DNA of 64,000 bases from Olavius sp. associated proteobacterium Delta 1 (GCA_902749685.1 CACVKW010000119.1:1-64000); one strand, 5' to 3'. Positions 8,608-18,781 are shown, counted from the first letter of the stretch. Notes: a model not told the origin generated them from the sequence alone. Numbers and translations: made by a program.

Positions 8608-8639
8608 CGATTCCCTTGTTTCGGCAGCATGGCCATTTG

Positions 8640-11600
8640 TCAAACCGGCATGTCCATCAGCTCAATCAGCTCTTCGCGGGTGAAGCTCTTTAGCAGCCCC
8701 GGATCATCTTCTTTAACCACGCTGTCCTGCAGCTTGCGCTTTTTGTCGATGATGGCAGCAATTTTTTCCTCCAATGTCCCCTCGGTCACCAGCTTGAACA
8801 CCTGCACCCCGCGCCGCTGGCCGATGCGGTGCACGCGGTCGGTGGCCTGGTCTTCTTTCGCTGCGTTCCACCAGCGGTCGTAATGGATGACGACCGAGGC
8901 GGCCACCAGGTCGATGCCGGTGCCGCCGGCCCTTAAGCTGCCGACATATACCCGGCAGTCGTCTACTTCATTGAAACGTTGAATAATCGCCCCCCGGTTG
9001 CGGCTTTTGCCGGTCAGGCTGACATAGTCCACTTTCAGCTCCTGCAAAAAGGCCGCGATGATATCGATCATGGCCAGATACTGGCTGTAGATCACCACCT
9101 TCTGGCCGCTGTCCAGGCTTTCGACCAGAAGTTCACAGAAAAGGTCCCACTTGCCGGAACAATAGCGGCCATAGTTATCGGTATCCTTTTCGACCAGGGC
9201 CGGATGGTCGCAGATTTGCTTGAGCAAGTTCAGCAGGGCGAAAATATGCATATAGGGCACGGGCTGCCCGTCGCTTTCGAGAGCCGCCATCAAATCACGA
9301 CCGCGCTTATCGACCGCATCCCGATAGAGCTTGACCTGGTCGTCGCTGAGCCGGCAGGTGCGCAAATCCTCTATTTTGGCGGGCAGCTCCGCGAGCACAC
9401 TTTGCTTGAGACGCCGGAGGGTAAACGGCGACACCAGGCGGCTGAGTTCCCGGCTTCGGGCGGCGTTCTGCTCCGCTTCGATGGGGGTTGCGTATCGCTC
9501 GATAAATTCAGCATCTGATCCCAGGAATCCGGGAGTGGTCAAATCCATCAAGGCTTTGAGTTCGGTAACCGTATTTTCGATGGGCGTGCCGGTGAGTCCC
9601 AGGTTCATCTGTGCGCGCACGGCTTGGGCTGCCCGGTAAGTCCGGGTAGCGGAATTTTTGATGTACTGGATCTCATCAAACACAGCCAGTGCAAAGGACA
9701 CCTGTTCAATTTTTTCGATGTCGCGCAATAGGATACCATAGGAAGTCAGCACGATGTTGCATTCCTTGAGCAGGCGGTCTAAATCTCGCTCTCCACCATG
9801 GTAAACTCCGGGCTTCAAAGTCGGCGTGTGTTCGGTAATTTTTTTCTGCCAATGGCTGATCACCGTAGTGGGACAAACCACCAGGAAAGGAGCGGTTTTC
9901 TCACTTTGCAATTGCAGGGCCGTCATCAGCGCCATGACCTGGTGGGTCTTGCCCAGCCCCATATCATCGCAGAGCAAGCCGCCGAAACCGTTTTCAAACA
10001 AAAACCAAAGCCACTCGGTCCCCCGTACCTGGTAGCTACGCAAGGGCGTAATCCGGTCTTTTATATCCGGCAGGGGGGCAACGGAGTTGAGGTCAAGAAA
10101 ATTTTTTAACTCGGCCGCACGCCGGCGGTCACCGTCAATTTGCAAATGATGTCCTTGGGCCGCATTTAAACGTAAGACGTCGACCCGGCGCAGCCGGATG
10201 GTTTGACCGTCTTCGGCCGGTTCCCGGTCGGTCTGGTCTTGTGGCAACAGATCCAGCATATCGAACTGCGGGCTGTTGCAATCCACCCAACCCTCATCCG
10301 TGGCCAGGTAGCGCTGCTTGGCCCGGCGCGCCTTCAAAATTTCAGCAAGCGCGATCGACTGGTTGCCCACGCCATAGTTGATTGACAGCCACAACCAGTC
10401 GCGCTCCAGGACCTGCGGTGTAATTTCAAGCCGGTCAAATTTCTTCAGAATTTTAAGCCGTCGAATGCTTTTATCAACCCGGAAAGTGGTGCTTTTCAGT
10501 TCAGCGGCGCGCTTGTCCAGGAAGCTCGGCACCTGGCTTTTTTCAATCACGGTTTTAACCGGTTCGGCAAACGATTTCGGCGGCGGCTCCGGGTAGCGGT
10601 CTTCCGCCAGAAGATTCAGCTCCTTGATATAATAGAGGTCCCCATATTGAAAACGTTTGAGATCTTCGCGTTGGAAAAATTTGGCTTCACCCTTTTTGGA
10701 GACCAATCGCAAGAGTGGGCTAATTTCAATGTTCAATTTTGATGTGAGCTTGACATCAAAAATCGCATCCAATGGAATGGGATTGATGGCCAGCCCATGC
10801 TGGTTGGAAAGCATCCCGGTGCATTCCTGCAACAGACGCTTAACCCGAGTACGCGGAATCTCCATTTTAAACACGTCTTCATTCTGGGCTGAAATTCCGG
10901 TAACTATAAAAGCACCGCTGGCTTCATCAACCGCCGGGTGCAGGGTGCAGCCGTTTGAACCGAACTCACGAAAGCAGTGATAGGCAAATTTGTACCAGAA
11001 AGTTTCCTCCAGCACCTGGCGCCGGGTTTTAAGCCCGCGGTCCATCAGCACCCTTTCATTTTCGGTCAGGGTCAGCAGGGCAAGCTGGCGGACAACTTCG
11101 CCCCGGGTGGGCACGGCGGCATCCTCCGGCGGCTGGGTGCAGCGTTCCAGGAACCGCACGCGGTCAAGTTCCGCTGAAAGGTAGGTCAGAAATGTTCGAT
11201 TGCGGCTGCCCATGACCTTGACATTGTTTCGGCGACCTGATTTTATGACGGCCAGACGGATAGTCGCCGGGGTTTCACGTTCCTCCTCGGCCAGCACTGT
11301 CGCCAGGCGGTGCCAGAGACCGGTCTGGAAATTGTCATAAAATGAGCGGCCGGCAGCCGCACCTGGCCGGGCAGCCAGCACCCGTGAAAGCTCTTTTTGG
11401 TGGGAACAGGTCACAGCGCCGGACGTTCTGCAGCTGCAAAACTGCTGAGCCACTTTTTTGGGGCCCCCATCAACCTCGAAAGCAATTCCAGGCCGCCTAT
11501 CGGCCGGATCCGGCATCAGGGCAACGGCGGTGCGGTGAAATTCCAGCCGATTAAAATCCGCCGCCCAGGTTACCGTCGGTGCGGCAACCGCTTTTTTTAA

Positions 11601-11654
11601 TGGCCGGCGCCTGGCCGTAGTTCTGGTTTTTATTCGTTTCGGCATAAGATCCAC
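8640..11654 (-). CDS. SNF2-family ATP-dependent helicase with SWIM zinc finger
   Basis: 1004 residues. A SWIM zinc finger (CxCx7CxH) sits at residues 73-85 (CSCRTSGAVTCSH). A long linker leads to the SNF2 ATPase: Walker A DDMGLGKT at 564-571, motif II as DEIQ (660-663) where DEAQ or DEAH is usual, LTGTPIEN, and motif VI region ATDRVHRIGQRRG close to the C-terminus. Such bacterial SWIM-SNF2 proteins (HepA/RapA-like) remodel nucleic acid-protein complexes. The start is a GTG preceded by AGAGG at good spacing; an ATG 9 bp inside is too far from that site. The last 56 codons exist in a second diverged copy at 6337-6516. Divergent from the SEC-C gene at 11982, sharing a 327-bp spacer. Confidence 0.93.
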   Translation of the reverse strand: MDLMPKRIKTRTTARRRPLKKAVAAPTVTWAADFNRLEFHRTAVALMPDPADRRPGIAFEVDGGPKKVAQQFCSCRTSGAVTCSHQKELSRVLAARPGAAAGRSFYDNFQTGLWHRLATVLAEEERETPATIRLAVIKSGRRNNVKVMGSRNRTFLTYLSAELDRVRFLERCTQPPEDAAVPTRGEVVRQLALLTLTENERVLMDRGLKTRRQVLEETFWYKFAYHCFREFGSNGCTLHPAVDEASGAFIVTGISAQNEDVFKMEIPRTRVKRLLQECTGMLSNQHGLAINPIPLDAIFDVKLTSKLNIEISPLLRLVSKKGEAKFFQREDLKRFQYGDLYYIKELNLLAEDRYPEPPPKSFAEPVKTVIEKSQVPSFLDKRAAELKSTTFRVDKSIRRLKILKKFDRLEITPQVLERDWLWLSINYGVGNQSIALAEILKARRAKQRYLATDEGWVDCNSPQFDMLDLLPQDQTDREPAEDGQTIRLRRVDVLRLNAAQGHHLQIDGDRRRAAELKNFLDLNSVAPLPDIKDRITPLRSYQVRGTEWLWFLFENGFGGLLCDDMGLGKTHQVMALMTALQLQSEKTAPFLVVCPTTVISHWQKKITEHTPTLKPGVYHGGERDLDRLLKECNIVLTSYGILLRDIEKIEQVSFALAVFDEIQYIKNSATRTYRAAQAVRAQMNLGLTGTPIENTVTELKALMDLTTPGFLGSDAEFIERYATPIEAEQNAARSRELSRLVSPFTLRRLKQSVLAELPAKIEDLRTCRLSDDQVKLYRDAVDKRGRDLMAALESDGQPVPYMHIFALLNLLKQICDHPALVEKDTDNYGRYCSGKWDLFCELLVESLDSGQKVVIYSQYLAMIDIIAAFLQELKVDYVSLTGKSRNRGAIIQRFNEVDDCRVYVGSLRAGGTGIDLVAASVVIHYDRWWNAAKEDQATDRVHRIGQRRGVQVFKLVTEGTLEEKIAAIIDKKRKLQDSVVKEDDPGLLKSFTREELIELMDMPV

Positions 11655-11772
11655 AGTTTACCTCTAAAACCGGTCCTTTTTCACAGGGCCGAATCTCAAT
11701 TTGCCCATCTATTTAGATGTACAATGCGATTCTGTCAAGGGGATAGATCGAACTGGAATAATGGAACGATGG

Positions 11773-11815
11773 CCTCCGGCTCGACTCCGTCCCATAGGGG
11801 ACTATGCCCCGGAGG
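11773..11815. other. Nested hairpin in the SNF2/SEC-C divergent spacer
   Basis: CCTCCGG (11773-11779) pairs with CCGGAGG (11809-11815), and inside it GTCCC (11789-11793) pairs with GGGAC (11798-11802). The 327-bp spacer between the divergent SNF2 and SEC-C genes has no convincing gene. The hairpin might be part of a leader RNA or a regulatory site; no known family is recognised. Confidence 0.4.
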
Positions 11816-11981
11816 GTAGAGCCTATGCCTCGCAGAGAATATTGGGTACATTCACGTGTTCCATCTAGTTGAAAAATAAAACGATTCATGGGATAACCAA
11901 CCCTTGGATCAAAAAAACCTTGATTCAAACACTGGAGTCATGCGTTTTTGACCACTATCCCAAAGAAGGTGAGAAAACCTC

Positions 11982-14060
11982 ATGCAACCTTCACTATCAA
12001 AATTTGAAAACTTACTCAAAATGCTGCGCCGGACCCAGCGCTGCCGTCCGGAAGTCGCAAAAACGGCAACCCTTTTTGAAGATGTTCCCGTAGCCGAATA
12101 TGAAAAGCTGATTCAATTTCTGATTGAGGCGGGAGAAGATAAGGCCCTGGGAATCCTGATGTGCGTATGCGGGGCAAACAGCGTGCTGCTGAATCCGCAT
12201 GTGCTGGCCGAGGCACTGAAAGTAACCGAGCCGGTGATCGATTTGGCTTTTCCATATCGGGTGCAGGGATCGGATGCCATTGAACCATTGCTGGCGGCTG
12301 CTCAGGCTGAGGATATTTCCTGGGAGCGGCAGGCTTTTGGCGCTGCGATAGTTGCCGAGCTTGCCGTGCGGAACAGCAGCCACCGAAAAGTGGTTAAACG
12401 GATCTTGCTGAAGCTGTCCCAAAAGATCCGGGCATTCGCAGCCAATTTCCTCATTGACCAATCTCTTTTACTGTTGGATGACGAAACCGAAAACCCTCCC
12501 CATTATCTCTGGGTAACGAAACAGGAAGTGCTCGAATCCCTGCCGGAAGAAAAACCACCGGTGGTTATCGGCGGTGATTACACCGTGAGGCGACCGGTTC
12601 CCAAAATCGGCCGCAACGCACCCTGCCCATGCGGCAGCGGCAAAAAATATAAAAAATGCTGCTATGAAAAAGACCAGCAGCTGTTGCGCGATGCCTCCCC
12701 CTACGAAGGGATTACCATGACGCAGCTTCGCTCGATGCCCAACCTGGTGAGCGATGCCGAAATGATAAAAAAGATGAGGGCCTATGAGCTGAAAAAACTG
12801 GAACCGGTCCAACTGAACGAAGAGCAGCTCTATCAGGCATATGTTCGCGCGGTTCACTTCGGCCTACGGCAGTTTGCCTATGATCTGCTTTTAGAGCTGA
12901 AAGATCGACCGAATCGGCAGGATTTTGCCCTTGACCACATGCAAGATCTGCTTGAATCAGCCCTGGATGCCGGCGATATCGATGTGGCGCGCAAAGCGCT
13001 GGATATAATCCCAGCGGAAAAGCTGGAGGATGCCGAGACCCTCGGGTTTCAATTTGATCTCGTTCAAAACCGGGAACATTATGCGCCCCTGGAAGCGCGC
13101 AGCCGACAGGCACTAAAGGAGGAAGAAGATGAGGACCTGATCACATGGGATTATGGACTGCTGGACTTGAGCTATAAATTCGAAAATATCTTACCGGCAT
13201 TGAGCATTGTATTTGCTCGTGCCGCTGTCATGGGCCGCCAGGACGCCCATTTCGACAATGAGGTGCTGGTTGACTCGATACGCAGCTGCCGGGCTGAACT
13301 GGGTCACGATCCCTGGGAAGACCCGCTTGAAGACTTTTTTGAATGGACGCTGAAAAAAAATGACTCTAACTATCAAGATGAAGAAAAAGATCGCCAAATT
13401 CGGGAACTCAAGGGAAAAGTCATCCAAGCCAACCGTTCGGCCGCTGAAAAACAAAGTGATTTAAAAGAAAAGGAGCTCCAGTTAAACAGACTGGGTAAAA
13501 AACTCGAAGGATCTGAAAAGGCAACCGCTGTGTTACAAAATACGGTACGAACTGCGGTGCCGCTTTCACCTGAAGAGCGCAAAACGGCGGCCGATTTGCA
13601 CCGGCAAATCGATAATTTAAAGGCTGAAATCAACATCCAGCAGCATGATCGCCGCCAATTGCGCCGCAAGCTGCAGGACGCACAAAAACAACTGCGGCAT
13701 CGGGAAGCCCCAAAAGCGCCGGCGGCGGCCGCTGATGTGCAGAGCGGCGGCCTTGTGCCTGAGACGGCACCCAAAAAAATACTGATACCGGAATTCACCC
13801 CGGCGTTTCGTCGCAGCTGTGAATCGCTGCCTGTTTTCGTGGTGGCCAAAGCCCTGCGCGCCGCCGCTGACTTTGCCGCCCACGATAAACCTATCTGGCG
13901 CCGAACCAGGCCGATTGAAACCCAGTCACGAATATTTCGTATTAAAATCGGGCGGCAGCATCGCCTTCTGATCGGTTGGGAGCCGGAAGTCCGGCTGGAG
14001 ATTTTGGATTTAATTCACCGCAGTAACCTGGAAACCTGGCTCAAGCGACATGCTGGATAA
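11982..14060 (+). CDS. SEC-C motif / coiled-coil protein with possible RelE-like C-terminal domain
   Basis: 692 residues. Residues 1-165 are helical repeats ([20 protein letters not shown]). A complete SEC-C zinc motif occupies about 208-228 ([15 protein letters not shown]). A second helical block follows, then a long charged coiled coil at about 455-575. The final 95 residues form a separate globular domain ([60 protein letters not shown]) whose order of elements (helices, then basic strands ending in a short helix) is what RelE/ParE-type toxins show. SEC-C often tethers proteins to ribosomes or SecB/SecA-type partners, so a ribosome-directed nuclease-like fusion is conceivable. This is inference from pattern, not a search. 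The stop overlaps a crotonase remnant. Confidence 0.85.
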   Translation: MQPSLSKFENLLKMLRRTQRCRPEVAKTATLFEDVPVAEYEKLIQFLIEAGEDKALGILMCVCGANSVLLNPHVLAEALKVTEPVIDLAFPYRVQGSDAIEPLLAAAQAEDISWERQAFGAAIVAELAVRNSSHRKVVKRILLKLSQKIRAFAANFLIDQSLLLLDDETENPPHYLWVTKQEVLESLPEEKPPVVIGGDYTVRRPVPKIGRNAPCPCGSGKKYKKCCYEKDQQLLRDASPYEGITMTQLRSMPNLVSDAEMIKKMRAYELKKLEPVQLNEEQLYQAYVRAVHFGLRQFAYDLLLELKDRPNRQDFALDHMQDLLESALDAGDIDVARKALDIIPAEKLEDAETLGFQFDLVQNREHYAPLEARSRQALKEEEDEDLITWDYGLLDLSYKFENILPALSIVFARAAVMGRQDAHFDNEVLVDSIRSCRAELGHDPWEDPLEDFFEWTLKKNDSNYQDEEKDRQIRELKGKVIQANRSAAEKQSDLKEKELQLNRLGKKLEGSEKATAVLQNTVRTAVPLSPEERKTAADLHRQIDNLKAEINIQQHDRRQLRRKLQDAQKQLRHREAPKAPAAAADVQSGGLVPETAPKKILIPEFTPAFRRSCESLPVFVVAKALRAAADFAAHDKPIWRRTRPIETQSRIFRIKIGRQHRLLIGWEPEVRLEILDLIHRSNLETWLKRHAG

Positions 14061-14229
14061 AACACCATTGGGGTTGCAATTTACCAAGGAAGCATTAAAT
14101 CAAAATCGGCACGCACCGTCACTGGAAAGTGCCATTGAACTGGAAAATCGCAACCAGAGCATCCTCTGCATAACCCCTGAATTCTTCAAAGCCGTCGAAA
14201 AATTCGGCAGGCGCAAAAAGAATGAATGA
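14050..14229 (+). pseudogene. C-terminal remnant of an enoyl-CoA hydratase (crotonase)
   Basis: A 59-codon frame beginning with the ATG at 14050, inside the last codons of the SEC-C gene, reads TPLGLQFTKEALNQN, then APSLESAIELENRNQ, then ITPEFFKAVEKFGRRK. This is the typical C-terminal end of enoyl-CoA hydratase/isomerase proteins (P.G...TKE.LN.N..APSLE.A...E.R.Q). The catalytic N-terminal 200 residues are absent; the sequence upstream belongs to the SEC-C gene. So a crotonase gene was cut when the SEC-C gene, or the block left of it, arrived. Confidence 0.72.
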
Positions 14230-14234
14230 TAATT

Positions 14235-14975
14235 CTAGAATTTGACCCATCTGGGCGCCGGCTGCACCCACCGGTTCGTCCCGCCGTCATAAAACCATTT
14301 ATCCGGAAAACCGCGCCGCCGGACATAAACAGGGTTTTCCGACCACCTGATCATCTGCTCGTAAGCCTCGTGAAGCCTTCGAAAGGCCGTCGCATCTCCC
14401 CCCAGGTCCGGATGATGCTGCATCGCCTGTTTGCGGTAAGCAGACTTGATCTTTTTTTGCAAACCCGGTGAATTCAGCTCCGATTTTTTAAGCTTCAGAA
14501 ACGTCAGGGAGTTGGCCAGCCGGGCCGGCTCCTTGACCTCAAGCGGTCGAATGGGAGCCGAATCGGCATCTTTGACCTCTGCTTTTTCCAGCAGGTGCCG
14601 GGTGGCAACGTAACGTTTATTGGTACGATTTCGCTCCGCCCACCAGGCATTGCCTAGAATATTGGACATCATGCAATAATCTTCAAAGGGCTTGCGGCCA
14701 TGGGTTCGTGGATATAGATAACTGAACATCTCACCGGAACCATAGGGTAAAACATCCAAAATAATTATGGAATCGGTAAAATAGAAGGTCGCATACCTTG
14801 TGTTCAAGGCTCTCAGCAGCCCGGTCCTGAGATTCAGATTGTAGCGCAGCTTCCGCCGGCAGTCGATAGAACAATATTTGCGCCGTCCCATGTTTTCAGT
14901 GGTGCCACAGGCCAAACAGCGGTATTTGGAATTGCCTTTAGAATAGGACAGGCTTTTTTTATGATCGGTTTTCAT
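14235..14975 (-). CDS. J-domain protein with N-terminal zinc-ribbon-like cysteines
   Basis: 246 residues. Near the N-terminus CLACG and CSIDCRRKLRYN form a four-cysteine zinc-binding pattern like that of degraded HNH or zinc-ribbon proteins. The middle is unrecognised. Residues about 165-225 form a J domain: KKIKSAYRKQAMQHHPDLGG with the HPD signature, then FRRLHEAYEQMIRW. J domains stimulate DnaK ATPase, so this is probably a specialised co-chaperone. It is convergent with the SEC-C/crotonase-remnant side, ending 6 bp away. Neighbours give no further clue. Confidence 0.85.
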   Translation of the reverse strand: MKTDHKKSLSYSKGNSKYRCLACGTTENMGRRKYCSIDCRRKLRYNLNLRTGLLRALNTRYATFYFTDSIIILDVLPYGSGEMFSYLYPRTHGRKPFEDYCMMSNILGNAWWAERNRTNKRYVATRHLLEKAEVKDADSAPIRPLEVKEPARLANSLTFLKLKKSELNSPGLQKKIKSAYRKQAMQHHPDLGGDATAFRRLHEAYEQMIRWSENPVYVRRRGFPDKWFYDGGTNRWVQPAPRWVKF

Positions 14976-15290
14976 GGAGCATTTATTTATAGGTTCAACG
15001 TTCAGGGTTCTGGGTTAACGCATCTCATTATCCTTCCAATGTCGAATTTTAGTGCCCTTGCCCCTTGCTGTGACATAGTGTTTACACAGAAGTCCAGATT
15101 TCATGAATTAAGAATCCAAATTTTAGGAAAGGAACCATTGAACCGTGAACCTCCCAACCCCTGAACCCATAGAATATGCCTCTGCACCCAAAAAATCTAA
15201 TCCCCTAAACACTGGCAAAAAAGCAAAATTGCGAAAGAATTTATCATATCATGCTTAGGTTCTTAAGGTCAAAGGACAACCGTTCTCATC
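14976..15290. other. Gene-free spacer
   Basis: No convincing coding frame. Short GGTTCA/TGAACC words near 14990-15018 and 15131-15168 form an imperfect, widely spaced inverted arrangement, typical of the repeat-rich spacers elsewhere in this window. Confidence 0.4.
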
Positions 15291-15393
15291 TAATTACTAG
15301 GCCCTGATAAATAACGATACCTGTGTGGAGAAACAAAATTGTTCATTAAAATCTGATGAAAATGTTTTGATGTCTACCCGGGCGGATTAATTA
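15291..15393. repeat. Short inverted-end element, copy C (diverged)
   Basis: The right end GGCGGATTAATTA (15381-15393) is identical to that of the copy at 21510-21604. The left end TAATTACTAGGCC (15291-15303) matches the inverted end at 10 of 13 positions. Length 103 bp. It lies 75 bp upstream of the OmpA-type lipoprotein gene. Confidence 0.5.
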
Positions 15394-15468
15394 TTCTTTA
15401 TCCTTGCTAAAATTAAAAACAAAAAATATTATAGACAGATTCTACGCCGACCTAGGGAGGATCACAAA

Positions 15469-16953
15469 ATGATGAAAACCGCCTTAAGGAATAAAATCAA
15501 ACTTAACTGGATCGTACTGCCGGCCGTTATATTGCCTTTGCTGGCCTGTGCCGGACATCAACTCGAAGTAGAGCCTATTTCTAAATCGGAAAATCCCCAG
15601 GAACTCATCAACAAATTAGATAATGACATCGCTCTGGCACGTAAAGATCAAATCAACGTGCTCGCACCCACCTGGTTTGATCGGGCTGAGTCCTCTCTTA
15701 AGGCGGCTAAAAAAGGCCTGGAAAAAGGAGATCTGCTATCTGAAATTCTTGATAATATTGCAATCGGACGAGCCCAGCTTCGACGGGCAGGGGAAATTGC
15801 CAAGGTATCGCAAACCACGTTGCCCAATGCAATCAAAGCACGCAACATGGCGCGCAATGCAGGGGCCACCAGCCTGGGCGAGGATTATGCCGATGCTGAA
15901 GATAGATTTATCGGACTGACCCAGGCAATTGAAGATAATAACCTGAATTACGCCCAGCGAAGTCAAGCCAGAGTGGTGGAACGATTTCGCGTCCTCGAAT
16001 TAAGCGCCATAAAAATCCGAACCATCGGCGAAGTCCGCCGGCTCATTAAGTCTGCCAAAAAACAGGACATGCACAAGATCGCCCCTCTATCGTTTGCTTT
16101 GGCAGAGAAAAAACTGGCGGAGGCCGATGCATTTATTACCCAAAATCCTTATCAAAAAGAAAAAATGCATAAAATGGCCGCCGAGGCGCTTTTCATGGCC
16201 CAACGATTACATATTGTTGCGCAACAAAGCGAAATGGTCGAAACCCTGGAACCCGAACAGATCACCCTGTGGGCCGAAGGAATTCTGTACCAGACATCCG
16301 ATAAACTGGGTGCCCAGGACATGCGTAATCAACCCTTTCACAAGCAGCTCGAGAACATTCTCGCCACGGTTTCGGCCCAAAAAGCCGATCATAACTTTGT
16401 CGTTGCAAACACAAAAAAACAGCAGGACGAAATCGAAAAACTTCAACAGCAAATTGCCAGCCTGGAAGGCCAATCCCTCAAAGAACGGCAGGAAAAAGAG
16501 CGGTTGCTGGCCGAAAAAAAGTTCAATCAAAAACTCAGCAGTATCCAGGACTATTTTAAACCGCAGGATGCCGAAGTTTACAAAAAGCAGAATCAGGTCA
16601 TCATCCGGTTAAAAGCCATGCAGTTTCCGGTGGGACAAAGCGTGATCATGCCGGAAAACTATGGGCTGCTGAGCAAAGTCCAGCGCGCCATCCGAACTTT
16701 CGGTGAACCGGATGTTATCATCGGAGGGCATACGGACAGCACCGGATCGGAAGATTTAAACGAACATCTATCGCAAAAAAGAGCGGATGCCGTGCGACAG
16801 TATTTTGTAGCGAACCGAACCCTGCCCTACGAGAAGATTATTGCCGTCGGCTACGGTTCCATGCGTCCGCTGGCATCCAATGCCACCGAAAGCGGTCGCG
16901 CCGTAAACCGGCGCATTGATGTCGTCATCACGCCCGAAAACAAAAAAAACTGA
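15469..16953 (+). CDS. OmpA-family peptidoglycan-binding lipoprotein
   Basis: 494 residues. Signal peptide with lipobox LLAC at about residues 24-27, so the protein should be lipid-anchored, probably in the outer membrane. A long helical/coiled-coil region (about 50-360, including EKLQQQIASLEGQSLKERQE) resembles DUF4398-type repeats. The OmpA C-terminal domain follows at about 375-490, with IIGGHTDSTGSEDLNEHLSQ, the RADAVRQYF helix and GRAVNRRIDV, the usual peptidoglycan (diaminopimelate) binding residues. GGGAGG precedes the start by a suitable distance. It probably links outer membrane and cell wall. The amidohydrolase gene follows 21 bp later on the same strand. Confidence 0.92.
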   Translation: MMKTALRNKIKLNWIVLPAVILPLLACAGHQLEVEPISKSENPQELINKLDNDIALARKDQINVLAPTWFDRAESSLKAAKKGLEKGDLLSEILDNIAIGRAQLRRAGEIAKVSQTTLPNAIKARNMARNAGATSLGEDYADAEDRFIGLTQAIEDNNLNYAQRSQARVVERFRVLELSAIKIRTIGEVRRLIKSAKKQDMHKIAPLSFALAEKKLAEADAFITQNPYQKEKMHKMAAEALFMAQRLHIVAQQSEMVETLEPEQITLWAEGILYQTSDKLGAQDMRNQPFHKQLENILATVSAQKADHNFVVANTKKQQDEIEKLQQQIASLEGQSLKERQEKERLLAEKKFNQKLSSIQDYFKPQDAEVYKKQNQVIIRLKAMQFPVGQSVIMPENYGLLSKVQRAIRTFGEPDVIIGGHTDSTGSEDLNEHLSQKRADAVRQYFVANRTLPYEKIIAVGYGSMRPLASNATESGRAVNRRIDVVITPENKKN

Positions 16954-16974
16954 AAAAGACTGATTTTCCCTATT

Positions 16975-18588
16975 ATGAAAATGGACTCCATCTTTTACAA
17001 TGGCAGGATCAATACCCTGGACGATTCGGCAACAGCGTGCACCGCAGTAAGCACTGCCAACGGCATTATCACCGCTTTGGGCTCAGACGAAGAAGTTCGC
17101 CGCTTGAAGGGCTCCAAAACCGAAATGATCGATCTGAAAGGTTCGGTGATGTTTCCCGGATTCATGGAAGCCCACAATCATTTGATGATTTACGGCTATC
17201 TGATCGACGGAATCGATCTGTCGGCATCTAAAGCCGCCAAGATGGACGATATCCTAACCCGGGTCCAATCCGAAACTGACAGACAACCTCCCGGCACCTG
17301 GATCAAAGGCTCACGCTATGCCGAGTATTTTCTGGCCGAAAACCGGCACCCGACCCGTGCAGATCTGGATCATGTCAGCCCGCGGCATCCGGTAATCCTG
17401 TATCACACATCGTTTCATGCCTGTGTTTTAAACAGCCTCGCTTTAAAGATGGTAGGTATAAACCGTGAGACCGTCACCCCTCAAGGCGGTATCATTGAAA
17501 AAAATCCGGCCGACAGCGAACCCACCGGCGTACTCCACGACAACGCCATGACGAATGTATTTAACGCGCTATTTTTTGATGATTTGGCAGCCATGACCCG
17601 GCAGCAACGCATCGCACTTTGTAGTGGGGCCACGGAATCTTTTGCCGGCAAGGGTTTTGTGTTTGCCGCCGATGCCATGGTATCGCCCCAGACCCTGGAA
17701 ATTTACCAGGACACCCTGGCTGCCGGTAAGCTTAAAATACGAATTTATACCATGAATCACGACATAATGGCCGAATCTCTCATCGGTTCACGGATCAAGA
17801 CCGGATTCGGCTGCCCGCAGCTGCGCATCGGTCCGATCAAGATATTTGCCGATGGGGGGATGTCCAATCGCACGGCTGCCGTCGCCAAACCTTATCTGAC
17901 AGCGCCATACGATAAGGGGCTAAAAATTCAAAACCGGGAAGAATTGATCGAAAAGGTCAAAACTTACACCGCTCTCGGTTATCAAATCGCGATCCACGCC
18001 CAGGGAGATGCGGGCATCAGTGATACGCTGGATGCTTTTGAAGCTGTTTTGGGTCCCCGGTCCGGTAATCCACTGCGCCATCGTATCGAACACGGCGGCT
18101 GCCTGTATCCGGATCTGTTAAAACGGGCCGCGGGTATGAATATCCCCCTAGCGGTTCAACCGGTTTTTTTTAGTGAACTGGGAGACGGCTTTGTCGAGGC
18201 CTTTGGACCTGAATTGGCCCATCAGCTCTATCCCTTTAAAAGCATGCTTAATGCCGGTATCAATATCGGCGGCAGCTCGGACTGCCCGGTTGCAACCCTT
18301 GACCCCCGCCTGGGACTGCGTGATGCGATATTGAGACAAACACCATCCGGCATAAACCTCGGCCCGCAAGAAGCCCTGACCCCGGATGATGCCCTGCGCA
18401 TTTATACCCGCGGGTCGGCTTATCTCTCCTTTGATGAGAACAACAATGGCACCATCGAATTGGGCAAGCGGGCGGATTTTACCGTCATGGGTGACGATCC
18501 CAGGCACGTTTCACCGGAAGACATCCCGCACATACCGTTTACCATGACGGTTGTAGGCGGCGAAATCGTCTGGTCTGAGTCTCGCTGA
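16975..18588 (+). CDS. YtcJ-type amidohydrolase (Amidohydro_3)
   Basis: 537 residues of a metal-dependent amidohydrolase of the YtcJ/NfdA type. The HxH metal motif appears as EAHNHL (about residue 63). Later metal and catalytic residues are seen in IAIHAQGDAGISDTLDAFE and RHRIEHGG, and SSDCPVATLDP carries the C-terminal aspartate. The last segment LGKRADFTVMGDDP is the usual return strand of the small beta domain. These enzymes hydrolyse amides or imines; the substrate is unknown. No signal peptide, hence cytoplasmic. It is 21 bp downstream of the OmpA-type lipoprotein gene, but a functional link is not evident. Confidence 0.93.
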   Translation: MKMDSIFYNGRINTLDDSATACTAVSTANGIITALGSDEEVRRLKGSKTEMIDLKGSVMFPGFMEAHNHLMIYGYLIDGIDLSASKAAKMDDILTRVQSETDRQPPGTWIKGSRYAEYFLAENRHPTRADLDHVSPRHPVILYHTSFHACVLNSLALKMVGINRETVTPQGGIIEKNPADSEPTGVLHDNAMTNVFNALFFDDLAAMTRQQRIALCSGATESFAGKGFVFAADAMVSPQTLEIYQDTLAAGKLKIRIYTMNHDIMAESLIGSRIKTGFGCPQLRIGPIKIFADGGMSNRTAAVAKPYLTAPYDKGLKIQNREELIEKVKTYTALGYQIAIHAQGDAGISDTLDAFEAVLGPRSGNPLRHRIEHGGCLYPDLLKRAAGMNIPLAVQPVFFSELGDGFVEAFGPELAHQLYPFKSMLNAGINIGGSSDCPVATLDPRLGLRDAILRQTPSGINLGPQEALTPDDALRIYTRGSAYLSFDENNNGTIELGKRADFTVMGDDPRHVSPEDIPHIPFTMTVVGGEIVWSESR

Positions 18589-18781
18589 TTCCGATTAATC
18601 AATATATATATTAGCCACAGAACAGGCTGCGCTTTTAGCTTCGACCCGGCAAACACACCCAGACGAAAATTTCTTTTTGCCTCGGCATATCAACCAGTCA
18701 ACTATCAAATGGTCGAGTTCATGCGATTCCGGTGGTGATTATCCAGGTTAGCGGGGCGGCTTTGAAAAACTCCCCGACCCC

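Noticed and set aside
14050..14229. Small gene overlapping the RelE-like end as a possible antitoxin
   Set aside because: The residues match the C-terminus of enoyl-CoA hydratase, so it is a relic rather than an antitoxin.
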